Assembly: GCA_030407085.1 (NCBI GenBank)
Contig: CM059587.1
Span: 68,363,001 to 68,427,000 of the forward strand
Source of the DNA: Trichopria drosophilae
Taxonomy: Eukaryota > Arthropoda > Insecta > Hymenoptera > Diapriidae
Reading direction: 5' to 3'
Length of the DNA stretch: 64,000 bases
The first letter of the stretch is position 1; the number at the start of each line of letters is the position of its first letter. Shown piece after piece: positions 32,990 through 44,178 of the stretch. The notes under the pieces were generated by a model. That model did not search any database, was not told where the DNA came from, and worked only from the letters and a program-made list of their open reading frames with translations. The translations under genes were made by a program, and so were the position numbers.

Positions 32990-35012
32990 TCCTTTGCCAT
33001 GTGATGTTGGAAAAAAATGCCATTCAGCCTCAATACCAAAATCAGATTTATGATAACACAGATTTATAAAATTCTTTTTATTTTTGTATTGTGCGCTAGC
33101 TCCATCAGAAAAATAGATTATTTTTCAGTTCCCACTAAATGTATTTTTAAAAATTCTATTAAACAGCTCTAAAAAACATAAACTGCAGCAGTGTCGTGAT
33201 GTAAACATTCAGAAATAATTACTAAATTTTTCATTCTTATTTTATCATCACTCTTGTCCCGGTAATATATTGCAAATGGGTGGACTGTTGCCTGGTCATT
33301 ATTCCAATGTATTCCCTGAACAGAATTTTGAAGAACAAAGGCATAGTTCTCTGCAAAATCGCAGATGACGATGCATTCGTTGCGAGATAAATTTTGTTTT
33401 TTATCATTCAAAAATTCATTTTGTTTGTTTACAAGAAATGCATTCCGCAATAATTTTGTTAAGCCTTTTTCCAGAATCGCTAAATACTCGTCTACGGGAG
33501 ATATAATAGTCTGTAAGGTCGTTCTATCAACGTGTGTCCATTGCTTATAAGTTACAGAATCATGAATGATTTGGTAAACTAAACAGATTAAAGTATGAAT
33601 CACCCCTTCGTTTTGACAGACTAGATTTCTGCGGTACTTTAGGCATAATTCAATCTGCAGTACTACAGTAAATATATTATGCATGTCAAATTATTAAAGA
33701 AACGTACTGAATAAGACATTTAATTATTGAAAAGTACTATATTACTTACATTTTATTGCACAATATAAACCTTAAAAGTAGATTTAGTCACTGTATCCGT
33801 TTTACGATAAACCTTTATTTATGCTCACACAAATCGTATATAAAATTCAACAGGCAAATATGTATTAGCTGTTTACTTGCTGTTGTCAACAGTTCAATGA
33901 CTTCTAGGTAAAGAATACAGTACTAAAGACGCAACTACCACACATATCTCCGCTAACCGTGCCGATAACTACCGGACGGGATCGTATTTTAATTTATTAA
34001 CGTTATTATATTAATAATAGATTAAATATATTTCATTATAAATTTCGTCATTTACAACAGATCAATATTTCGTTATCCCTTATTATAATTATATTATTAC
34101 TTTTATTACTATTAATACCACACTAGTAATGTTTGTAACAATTTGTACCCTTTACTAGAAGAACGCATGTACTGCGCAACTCGTTACGTGTGTTCTCTCG
34201 TCTTGCCATAGCGCCACGCGCTACGGAGCGTAATCTGCCGTCGGAAATTAATTTATTTGACATAGTAGATGTAAAATCGCCATTCTGGAAAAATATGTTT
34301 CTTGTAGGAAATTTCCCGAGGAATTCAATGGTGCAATAATAAAATTTGTATACTGTCGGCCTCGAGCAGTAAATGGACTTTCTAATATTCAATTGTTTAT
34401 AACAATCGCTTTTTAGCAACAATTTGAAAAACTACGCATATAGAAATAAAGACAATTTCATTACCTTTGAAATGAGCCCCGGCTGAAGTCAATCGGATAA
34501 ATAGAACCGGAGTTATGGCAATTAAAAAAAATCCAGAAACACGGGTCGACTTTTTTTGTATAAGGAACGCATAAAAAAATTTAGAAGCAAATTAAAAATG
34601 GTACCCAATATGGAGTATTCGATTTGTAAAAGAATGTCCCAGATACGATATTCAAACAAATTTTTGTTCTCGAATTAGATGCATTCTTTATTCTAAATAT
34701 GGCCGCATTTTCGTCATTTTTAGTGAAATTTTCCCCTTATAACTCTAAGTATCAGTTATTTTTGGGATCTGGAAAAATGCACACGCATTTTGGAAGCTAT
34801 TATGCATAAAATGAGATGTCGTACGATTAATTATGACGTTCAGTTGGAGTGCAAATAATTCTGTAAGAAACGGATTTGCAAAAAGTACAAAATTGCAGAT
34901 ATCTCGAAAACGGAGGGTGATGGAAAAATTCTGTCAACGGATTTGGATTCAGCACACAACAATGGGTTCAGAAAAGTATAACCGCATCTCTGATGATTTT
35001 TTAGTGTTGACC

Positions 35013-36870
35013 AGTGTAATTTGCTAATGACTTTATGAGATTTGATGAGTTTTTCAAAAGGTGGAATTACAATAATTTCTTCATTACAGATCCTATTTAT
35101 TATATTCATAATTGATGTTTAATCCATTAATGCTCAAATAGACATTTTACCAAGATCTTATTCGGAATGTTTCTGGATATAGGCCTTTTCATTTCAGGAT
35201 TCTAGTTTATAATATAATATTTTAAGGGGACTCAACACCGAATTTTCAGCCACGTAAACTAGCAATTGAATAAATCTTAATTATTTTTTTTTCTGCTACA
35301 ATATTGGGTGAGACATCACATGAAAAAGTAAAAAAAAAAAACTTTTCGTTGTTTTTTTTCGCAATATTTTCCAAAAGAAAAAATATTTTTAAAATACAAG
35401 AAATGTTTCTTCTTCGATAAAATTCAATATTTCTTGATAATTCATTTTTTGTATTGTTTCTCAGACTGTCTTTAAGAATGAAGAGTATAGATTTTGCGAA
35501 ATTTTAATTTTGTGAAAAAATGCAGTGTCAAAAATGCAGAAAAGAAGTTAAATATTTTTTTTCTGTATCACGTTATTTCTCGCCAAAAATAGTGTCAGAA
35601 TAAAAATATTAAAATTTTTTACAATTATTAGTGTAGGGATTGAAGAGAGTAGGCACAGAACGACTTTTGAATGTGTCATATAAGGAGTGTATTTAAGAAA
35701 GAAATACATGTTTAGGTCCTTATGGCTTGACGTCGTGTCGTGAACTGGCGAGAGTCGCGCGCTCGCCGAAAGCCGCTGCAGGCCGACTGCACTCGCTGCG
35801 CACCGCTTATGCGCGCCAATCGCAAAAGTTTTAAAAAATTAAACGTTCTCATCTAAAATAAAACGATTCCCATATTAGTTAATACAGCTAAAAATTGAGT
35901 ATGCCGAACAAGAAAAGAGATTAGGCCGTTAAGAACGAAACACTTTTTACACGCTAACTATATTGTGGCAAAGAAAAAAATCTATACACAATATTTTTTT
36001 GCGTGTCAAATTCTGCTCTTTCCAATTCTGCCAATAGAATTGGCCCAAAACTCAATCTCAAAAAGATAAAGATATTTTTTTCCACATAATCGTGACATTT
36101 AAAATATTGTTTTTCGTATATCTGTAATTTACAACCGAAAACCGCAAAGGAGAATACAAAAACCAAGAAAATATTGCGCTCAAAATGTTGCAGCTTCAAA
36201 ATGATACGTGCCGCGTTTCAAAATTTCAAATAACGATATATAAATGGTGCGCAAAGAGCTGTTTTTGTATACCATTTCTTTGTTAGCGAACCTGTGTCTT
36301 TAAGTTGCAAACTGCAAATACTCATAATAATATATGGGAAATTTTTAAATGTCGATCTGAAAATGGCGTCAGAAGTGAGTTTTATTTTGTAAAATATTAC
36401 CCTTGTACCAAATATTTAAAAATTATCAGATCTTGATAAAACATAGTATCCGTAAGTTTAGGGGGTCCCTAAATACGAATCTGAGATCATTTTCTCCAAA
36501 ATCGGAATTGATTTGATTCCAACATTTTGTATGTTAGAAAAATTGGTTCAGATTCGTAAACAGAGACCTCAGAATCCTCTATCTACTAGGTTTCATGAAT
36601 GTCAACAAAGATTATAACTTTCCACCGACATACTGGAGTCGCCGTTTTGAATGATTGAAAAATGACCTCAGATTCGCAGTCAGGGATCGCAGGAACTTAC
36701 GGGTAATAACTTTTGCCAAGATTGGATTATTTTTTAAGTTTTGGTACGGTAGGTTAATATACTTTTCAAAGACAAATGCACTTAATCGCCATTTTGGAGT
36801 CCCTGAATTGCATACTTTATGGACACGGATGATGAAGATACATGCACACGTCATTGAACATGTGTTGTAA
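35013..36870. other. Non-coding
   Basis: AT-rich, no gene recognised. A small GC-rich island lies at 35725-35825. Opposed GCGACC-type units are present at 36480-36700. Confidence 0.5.
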
Positions 36871-36874
36871 CGTT

Positions 36875-37265
36875 TTAACATACATTGAGTAATTTTCGCG
36901 CCAAAAAATGTCCCAAAAGCTCCTTAATGCGGGTGCAAGCAAGAAATAAATATCGTACTTCGTTATACTTCCACATCATTAATGTTAGAAGTTGATCGCA
37001 GTCTGAAAGTTTTGGTCGAATAAAAAAAGTACCGTCAGCGCAAAGCTCCACAGACTCTCCCGGATCTTCCATCATTAGCTCCCTCAAGAATGACGGCGAG
37101 TAGATGGCCACGTGTGCCGCCCCATCTGGTATTACAACTATGCGGACATCTAGCACACCGGAATTGTTCGTAAGAAAACTGATACTGTGGATCGGAAAAG
37201 ATTTCTCCGAACTCTAGTACTGTCCGTGGGTTGGGCGGTACCAGTTTATTTCGGGTGTAAACCAT
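36875..37265 (-). pseudogene. MULE transposase N-terminal fragment
   Basis: Two minus-strand frames join at about 37150: KLVPPNPRTVLEFGEIF ... YQFSYEQF, then VVIPDGAAHVAIYSPSFL, SVELCADGTFFIRPKL and CDQLLTLM. The DGTF block followed by a QLLT strand is the start of the MULE catalytic domain, with the first acidic residue in ADGTF. The remaining catalytic domain is missing. The fragment is distinct from the MULE at 18353. Confidence 0.65.
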
Positions 37266-38191
37266 TTTTTTCCAACATTGATGGTACGTAACATGTTGAG
37301 CCTCCGAATGCCTTTTGAGAAATTAATATAGTAAAAAATTAATAATTAAAGTTTTTTGCGTTAATGAAAAATTAACCACACCCATCGTCAATTTTCTATT
37401 GCGAAATTATTAACAGTTATTTCGTGGTTGGGTGAGATGGGACAGGCATATATTTTGTAATCTTTTTTTTGGCAAGTCCTTCAAACAACGTGGTTAATAT
37501 ATTTCGTTTCCATACGAAAGGATTGAAACATTTGGACCTCTGAGAAGGTATGTATATGAATTTTGCGCTCAGTTCATACGCAGGTTACGCATGATGTTGA
37601 AGTGTTGAGCGCTCGATCGAGCGATTTTAAAATTTTTTGTTTGTTTGTTTGTAAATGTTATTTATTTTTATCTGGTATGTACCAGGGAGTGCTAAAATTA
37701 CTAAATCAGCCTTTCAAGGTGTCCCTACCACATGAAATGTTACCATATCACCCACGTGACGTCAAAATTCAGGAAAATTATCGCTTAACTGCCGTAACTT
37801 TTTTTTATTGATGATGCCCTTAAATATGTAAGATGCAAAAGAGAAATTATAATCTGTGGCCTTCGCCGACGCGGGATTTGATTCTCGAGGTGAATACTGT
37901 GAATCGCGTATCCGGGTTCGACCCGCGCCGGAAGGTACACTGGTGTAAATGAATTTACAGACAAATTCAGAGGCAGCAGCAAGTATATTGAGAAAAGTGC
38001 GATAGGAGAAGGAAGAGCATAAGAGAGCGAAGCGAAAAGGGCCAAGGCCAGCGAACTCACCTGTTTGCGCTCTCGTTGGCGACCGATTCGCAGGAGGGCG
38101 TCTCCGGGCTAATTGCCTTGAGCGGCGCTTTCGTCCAGGGGCAGATGAGTGCGGCGCGAGGAAAATAATCCCAGTAGTCGCTTTAAAACAC

Positions 38192-38197
38192 TTTATT
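38192..38197 (-). terminator. LTR polyadenylation signal
   Basis: AATAAA on the minus strand (in CGCAATAAAGTG), downstream of the TATA-like box within the solo LTR. Confidence 0.55.
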
Positions 38198-38344
38198 GCG
38201 AGTTCGGTGACGCGCCGGTACAAGTCACCAGGTTACAATATATATATAATGCGGGAAGCGCAGCGCGGATATTATTTCCGACGAGGAAATGTGGCGTCTG
38301 AAGGACGCGCTTGTTCGCGGTCGCTCGCTGTCGACTGTATCGCG

Positions 38345-38352
38345 CTATATAG
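38345..38352 (-). promoter_or_regulatory. LTR TATA-like box
   Basis: CTATATAG in a GC-rich setting within the solo LTR, upstream of its AATAAA on the minus strand. Confidence 0.5.
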
Positions 38353-38857
38353 CCTAGGACCGCTATCTTTGGCTTTCGCAGGCTATCTGGCGAGCAGTCG
38401 CGCCGTTGGCCGGCAGCGCGCCTTTTTCGCGGCCCTCTTGCGGGCTTGCGCAGAACCCCGGCGGTCGGGGACTGTAAGGTTCCCAGGCGCGCTCTGCACG
38501 GCAAACGTGCGTAGCTGCCACGATAGTGGCGCGACGGTTCGGAGAGGGCAGCGGCGAAAACCGGACGTGACGAATGTTACAAATCATATTTTAAAAAATT
38601 TTAAAACCACGGAACGTTCCCATATCACCCCGCTGATTAACTCCGTTTTCAACCTTATGGGGGCGATAAAATACGATCATAATTTGTCTTTTGCAGTTAT
38701 CTAATGATATCATTAATAAAAAAAAAGAGACTCATAAAAATTACGGCAGTTAAACGATAATTTACGTGAATTTTGACATTACGAGGGTGATATGGTAACA
38801 TTTCATGGGGTAGGAACATCTTGAAATGCTGATTTCGTCATTTTAGCACCCCCTGGT

Positions 38858-39686
38858 TAGCACCTCCACGATTATACATTGTCTGCCTTATGATGTATAT
38901 AAAGACCCGAAACCAGTACAGCCTCGAGATTGGTGATTGATTGCATTGCACAAGCGTAGTAAGGGGTGGAATTTCAAAAATTTTTTATTTTCTAATTTTG
39001 TTTACTTTATTTGGGCTTAGTGGCTCAAACTTCATTGAAACTGACAACAGTATAAACATTTAAAATGTCGTTTCCAACATGGTAGACAATATCACGATAT
39101 TTCTTAGACGTTTTGAAAGAAAAGGTGACAAAAGTGGTACTGTCCTGTATTTAAGATATTAAAAAGCGGTGAAACACAGGTTCCATTTTTTCACAAAATA
39201 TATCATTTAACGTAGGCAAAAGTCGTCTAGCACCTATAGGAAAGCGTGAGAGGGAGAGGGGACGAGCTCTGAGTCTCACTGCGAATCAGCATCCCGGCAC
39301 GGCGCTTGCGGTTCGCGTGTAACTAATATATATTATTTATTTATATTATTGGTTATTATGTAGATATAGGAGTACCGTTTATAAATAAGTATTGTCTTAT
39401 ATACAGAACCAAATTATAAAAGCAAACTTTTTGCCTGAAATGAAGAAAACGCCCACGTTCAATTTATCTTAGACTTTCAAGCAAAAAGAATTTACTAAAT
39501 TTAGCATATTTACACCTGCCATATTGGATCCACCATTTTAAATTTTATTTTCACGTTAGATTTCGATATAGCGACCCAAAATTACTAGGTACACCAAGTT
39601 TCATACAAATTCATTAAAAATTGCGAAAGTTATTGCAAAACTTACACATATGATCCATTACCACGTTTGTCAATATTTATTTTTCG
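38858..39686. other. Non-coding
   Basis: No gene recognised. A GC-rich island at 39225-39320 and a GCGACC-type repeat unit at 39500-39610. Confidence 0.5.
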
Positions 39687-40059
39687 TTTTTAACATGCGA
39701 TTAGATAGGGCGGTGCGTAAAATCGAATTCTTATACACGCGTGCCGAACGATATTTTTCGATATACTACGCGTAAAATTTGTGCGCCGTTTTTTGTGGGT
39801 CAAATATGACGTTACGCACGTGTGCTGACCGCGGCGCACGAGTGCCCGGCGCAGCACGAGAGAGCCCCGGTCAGCAATAGTGCGTAAAATCGTAATTTAC
39901 GCACTAAAAATGGTGCGTAAAATCAAATTTTACGCATAGTATATCGAAATCGTATACTATTTTTTTTAACGTGTGCGCAAAGCATTATAAGAGGAGAAAT
40001 TGGTGGCAGGGGCGGGGAAGGGGGGGGGGGGGTAGGGGGGGCGGAGCCCCCCAATAGAA

Positions 40060-42800
40060 TAAATAAACATTATGAAATGAAATAATATATTTCTGGAACG
40101 TCTAAAATTCATATGAAAAGTATACACTTGTATTATTCTTTTTTTTTTTTTATTGTGAATAATGTATTATAAATTTATTGTACATAGGCATGTTAGGTTA
40201 AGTTCAATCAAATCATTTTCATTTATTATATTAGATTTTTTTTATACGTCATACATCATTAATACTCGCACGTCAACTTATTATTTATTATTTCTTTGAT
40301 TCTTGCGAGATCACAGATCGTTGTTCAGATTCGGACACAGTAGGTCGAATCGGAGAAATTGTTCAATTTTTACTTGAGTCATCAATCTTTTCGAAGCCCT
40401 TTACACTTCACACTCGCACGCCTTAACCTAAATCACAAATTTCGCAAATCGCATGAACCGAGACATGTAAATTCACCACGTACTTCTTAAACCGAACACT
40501 ATTTCGCTACGTTATATAAAAATCGACCTCGAAACCGATCTACGAATTTATCAACGAACCGATACAAAGAAAGAAAACTAATTTCGGTGTTCGACCTTTG
40601 AATTCGAACTACGACAAGTGCTTATATGATAACTGATACGCAATCAGGCTCCGAACCTGGGAATTGGTATAACATCGAACTAGATGAACCTTCTTTGACG
40701 AATTACGAATACGTCGGAGAACAATTCCGGCGAAAGACACGACTTCGTCTTAAGATAACTAAGTTCAAACCCGTACACAACTCGGATAATCAATATCTAT
40801 GTCGTACACACCAACAAAAAATAAATCCCCGAGAATTAATCACTTTTTGTTTTACAATAAATTAAACAGAACGAGCAAGCTTTCGGAACCACGGTCAGTA
40901 CAAAATGAAATCGACGTAGGACTATTCCGGAGTCCCCCTTTTCTTTTTTATTTCACGAGTGATTCACTGCGTTTAGCAAGAGCACGATCACGAGTCACTG
41001 TATTCACTAACTTCTTATCCGAACCCTGTTGTCGACTGCGAATCACTTCGGTTTTCCAAAATATGTGGCTTCGTCAAGAGATGGTTCGTCCAAACAGCGA
41101 TCGTAAAGAAGAGCAGGTGCTGGGTCAAGCAACCGGTACCACGTTGTTTTTCCAAAACTGTCGAATTGAATTCCGTTCAGACAAGCCGTTGTTCTTCTCG
41201 TCCCTGGATTCTCTTTTTAAACCAATTCTGCTTTCCCAAGCACTCCAAAATGTAAGGTAGAAGAAATTCGCGTAGACAACACGATTGATCAACGGCACAC
41301 AACGGTTGACGAAACTCGTCGACGATCCCCAGGTCGCCAACAAACACGTGGATTTCACAAAGGCCTGCTTCACTCGCTCCTCGACGCCGGTGCACCAGGT
41401 TGCACGTAGGTTCACGTAGAAACTATAATGTTTATTTGAAATCGAACTATGAATTCAAATTGACTTTTTAAAACTTCTTACCCTGCTCGGGATCTGCGTT
41501 TTTCCTGCGTGGGCACTTCGGCCACGCGGTTGTCGAAATTCTTCGTAGCCGACGATGAGCTGCTGATGGTTCCAAGGGACGCTTCGGAAAGAGGGAGATC
41601 TTCCGGATTCGCGACAATTTATAATTTCGCACGATCTTCCGTAAATTCCCGACGAGAAACGAATTTTCACCACCACTTGCCATGTGACGCCGTCGTAAAC
41701 ACTGGTCGCGTTCGTATGTCATAAAGTGACAAACACGCTGCGCGGCGAGTTTCAAAACTCCTAACGCACCCGCGGAATTCAAACGACCCCCTTACGCGCG
41801 ACTTTCGGGAGCGCGCGAAATTTAAATTTCAAATCGTCACACACTTATTATTAAGTAACATTATTATTACGTATATATTTATGATTAATTTAAATTATTT
41901 AATAAGGAAATTTTATGTTTGTAATTTACTACACTTATTACAGTTATTGGATAAATAATTATCAGAATAAGATTGCCTACAAAACGAACAAAAACAATTC
42001 AGTTTGATTGTGTATACAATAATGAATCCGATTTGTTATTGTGTAACCTCGCCCTTATAAGGACGAGGCAGAACTTTATTTTTATCATGAACTACAAAAA
42101 GGGGGGAACGGGGGCGCGGGCTCCAAATCTCGCGACGGCGGAACCTCTTTTTTAAATGACCGGGACGGGGGGTTGCACGAATACACGCGGGGTACTAGTA
42201 TAAAGCACTGGACTTACTTGGGAATCTGGTTGATCGGCTGGCTGGTTCTGATCCTCCTTAACTTCCTGGACCAGGATCGCTCACTTGCGAAAGACGCTGC
42301 CCTGCAGATTGGCGGTGCTGAGTCCGCCTTTTGGTAGCCGGGTCGTCTGCTTCAATTCCAACTGCCGGTTTACTTCGATTCAAACTCGTGGTTACTCGCG
42401 GCGCGAACTACTGTTCTCCTAGATAGAGCCTCACTCATACTGACTGCCTTCTTCTTGTCTTCTCCAGCGGTGCGCCGTCGGGCCGGCGCGTGCGCGCTCG
42501 AGGGACCGGCGCGAGAGAGGGGTTCGTCCGGGGGTCCTAGTTGCGGGACGTACTCGTCGGGGCGATGACGAGCACCGTCCTCGGGGTCTTCGTGGTGGGA
42601 GGGGACGACACGGAGCACTGACAAGTGCTTCGTGCGTCCCCGTATCGTCTCGGGCTAGCTGTTCGCTATTCTGAGAGAGAGAGCGCTAGGGAGGGATAGA
42701 GAGAGAGGTCGGCGGCGGTGGCCGAGGCCCGTCACTCGGGAACTCTCGAGGCGCACTGCGGCACGACCTGTGGGGGAGCACGGAGAAAAATTGTCTCGTT
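40060..42800. other. Unassigned, no recognisable gene
   Basis: Frames of 60-150 codons exist on both strands (for example 40799-41260 plus and 41125-41415 minus) but overlap one another, show no domain and are what GC-richer DNA gives by chance. The stretch could contain untranslated or LTR leader sequence. Confidence 0.4.
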
Positions 42801-42804
42801 ATAA

Positions 42805-43345
42805 CTCCGTGCAGCACATGGTTCGAGTCGGTGGTACTTGATTTGCCCGAGGGAAGGGGCGGCACAACACCGGAGAAAGCTTTACAGAAAGCGTCGCAAC
42901 TTTGTAAGAACACCTGTCACGTGAAAATCCGTGCAGCGGTAGTGGGGAATAGGTGGTTTTTGATTTGTCCACGGAATAGCGGGCGAAGCGCCGGTAAACC
43001 GTTTACAACGTGTGTTGAAACTCTGGGCATACATATGCACACTCGTTTGCTTGGAGCTGCACGGCAAAAGTCTGTGCAGTGGCTGACTGCATGCACTCTG
43101 CAGACCCAGCAGCGAAAAAGTTTACACATGTATATGCCGAGAGTTTCGACTCGCGCTGTAAAACTTCTTTCGACGCTTCGCACGCCATTACGCGGGGCAG
43201 TAGGGTACCACCGATTCAGCATATCGATGCACGAAATTCCATGGGGGCACTAGTGATCGCAGAGTTTCGACTCTCTCTGTAAACTTTTCGTGGATGCTCC
43301 TACGCGCTATTCCACGTTCAAGTCAAGTAGCACCGATTCGCCAGC
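42805..43345. repeat. Four-unit palindromic repeat
   Basis: A unit of about 120-160 bp occurs four times: two forward copies (from CCGTGCAGCACATGG near 42809 and CCGTGCAGCGGTAGTGG near 42931) and two reversed copies (about 43110-43235 and 43258-43345). Shared phrases are CGGTGGTAC..TTGATTTG, GGCGAAGCG and GTTGAAACTC / GAGTTTCGAC. The symmetry centre is near 43085. Confidence 0.7.
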
Positions 43346-43639
43346 GCTGCCCAGTGTAACACCGAGGCAATTTTTTTCCGTGAGGACGAGTGGAGGCGCG
43401 CTCCGGTAAAAAGAACCGTTTCCCCTCCGGGAGGGGCGGACTTCGTAGCGGGGTTACGCCCGGCCCCAATAGATGGCGCGGGGTTCGGGAAGTGCGTCGA
43501 TCTGTGACGGGTTTCGTCACAATTGTAACCGTTGTTTACGTTTTTCGGGAACCGCAGATTGTTTTGAATGCGCCTGGGCAGGTATCGAAACGAAAGAAAG
43601 AAGGACAAACCTATATATATAGACATATAATTACTTCAC

Positions 43640-43945
43640 GCACTCAGTTGAAAAAAATATCGTTCGACACACGTGCGTAAGAATTCGATTTTACGTACCG
43701 GCCTATCTAATAGCATGTTAAAAACGGTGCGTAAAATTGTATTTTACGCACTAGTATCGAAAAATACTATTAAATAGTAGTTTTCGATACAAGGGCGTAT
43801 GCGTAAAGAACTTTACGCACACACACGTGTGCCGAAATATTGTTTACGTACGGCTTTTTCGTGCGTAAAGTATAATCGAGTGCGTAAAGTTTACTTTACG
43901 CACGAGTTTACTTTACGCACCGAAAAGACGTACATAAAAGTTGTT
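43640..43945. repeat. GTGCGTAAA / TTTACGCAC hairpin cluster
   Basis: At least ten copies of GTGCGTAAA or TTTACGCAC in 300 bp, many as adjacent inverted pairs. Matching clusters lie at 39716-39950, 16235-16440, and more distantly (TTTGCGCAC) at 54655-54700 and 55835-55890. Confidence 0.7.
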
Positions 43946-44178
43946 TATTATAAACGAAATTTGTGACCAGAATCTGAAAGAGTGACACGTTTTACGTCGA
44001 AAATGGTTTGGTCAAAATTTTTTGAATCGTTTTTCAATACCATGAAATATTCTTCAAATCTTGCTAAAAATGTATGCCTTTTGGGCGTTAATGGGTTAAT
44101 CGCATTTGAATGAATTGTTTATTTGTCTACTTATGGTTACAGATGAAATTGTGAAATTGTTCGAAAGAACAAAAAAAA

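Larger units (their letters stand above)
31805..33684 (-). pseudogene. Transposase remnant, unassigned family
   Basis: Minus-strand pieces align in order with the protein at 57690-58672. Upstream piece 33684-33169 contains VICDFAENYAFVLQNSVQGIHWNNDQATVHPFAIYY and SECLHHDTAAVYVF. A shifted frame at about 33150-32990 has a SDGA-type motif and an AEWHFF-like block followed by SHGKGPCD. After the inserted element, 32110-31805 continues with GGTLKRLAARASLQR and a C-terminal IKGTLAFHTIIPIN. Several frameshifts and the 858-bp insertion make it inactive. Putative catalytic acids are the Asp of CDFAENY and of the SDGA motif, by analogy with the better copy. Confidence 0.75.
30061..35012 (-). mobile_element. 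Transposon with about 0.9-kb terminal inverted repeats
   Basis: Left arm 30061-31728 and right arm 34100-35012 are inverted copies, beginning GGTCAACA on each side and ending inward near TATTAATAGTAATAAAAG. The left arm is longer because a MITE (30448-31111) is inserted in it. Between the arms is a minus-strand transposase remnant of the same family as 57690-58672, itself split by another element at 32123-32980. The terminal repeats are unrelated to those of the 56886-60229 copy. Confidence 0.8.
37855..38581 (-). mobile_element. Solo LTR (Gypsy-like) with 4-bp duplication
   Basis: A 727-bp GC-rich block with TG...CA ends, reading TGTAACATTCGTCACG from 38581 on the minus strand, flanked by AATC at 37851-37854 and 38582-38585. 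On the minus strand it has a TATA-like CTATATAG (38352-38345) and, about 150 bases later, AATAAA (38197-38192), the order expected for a promoter and polyadenylation signal in one LTR. No internal retroviral-type genes are present, so it is probably the product of LTR-LTR recombination. Assignment to Gypsy rests on the 4-bp duplication and TGTAACA start only. Confidence 0.75.
37681..38857. mobile_element. Foldback element interrupted by a solo LTR
   Basis: Left arm 37681-37854 and right arm about 38582-38857 are inverted copies: ACCAGGGAGTGCTAAAAT at one end, ATTTTAGCACCCCCTGGT at the other, sharing GAAATGTTACCATATCACCC and TTAACTGCCGTAA. The left arm breaks at 37854 and resumes after the LTR. 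Confidence 0.8.
39687..43724. mobile_element. GC-rich block bounded by inverted repeats
   Basis: 39687-39762 (TTTTTAACATGCGATTAGAT and onward) is the inverted copy of 43647-43724, with about 85 percent identity. Next to both lie clusters of GTGCGTAAA / TTTACGCAC words. The 4-kb interior is richer in G and C, has a G run at 40019-40035, and no transposase I can recognise. I read it as a candidate non-autonomous element or as a host segment trapped between two element copies. Confidence 0.45.

Noticed and set aside
35725..35825. GC-rich island as a promoter
   Set aside because: No coding exon or start signal nearby.
37865..37935. tRNA-like B box GGGTTCGACCC
   Set aside because: Lies at the 3' end of the solo LTR, lacks an A box at the right distance, and pairs poorly.
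41125..41782. Overlapping frames in the GC-rich block as possible genes
   Set aside because: Frames overlap on the two strands, have no domain and no splice support.
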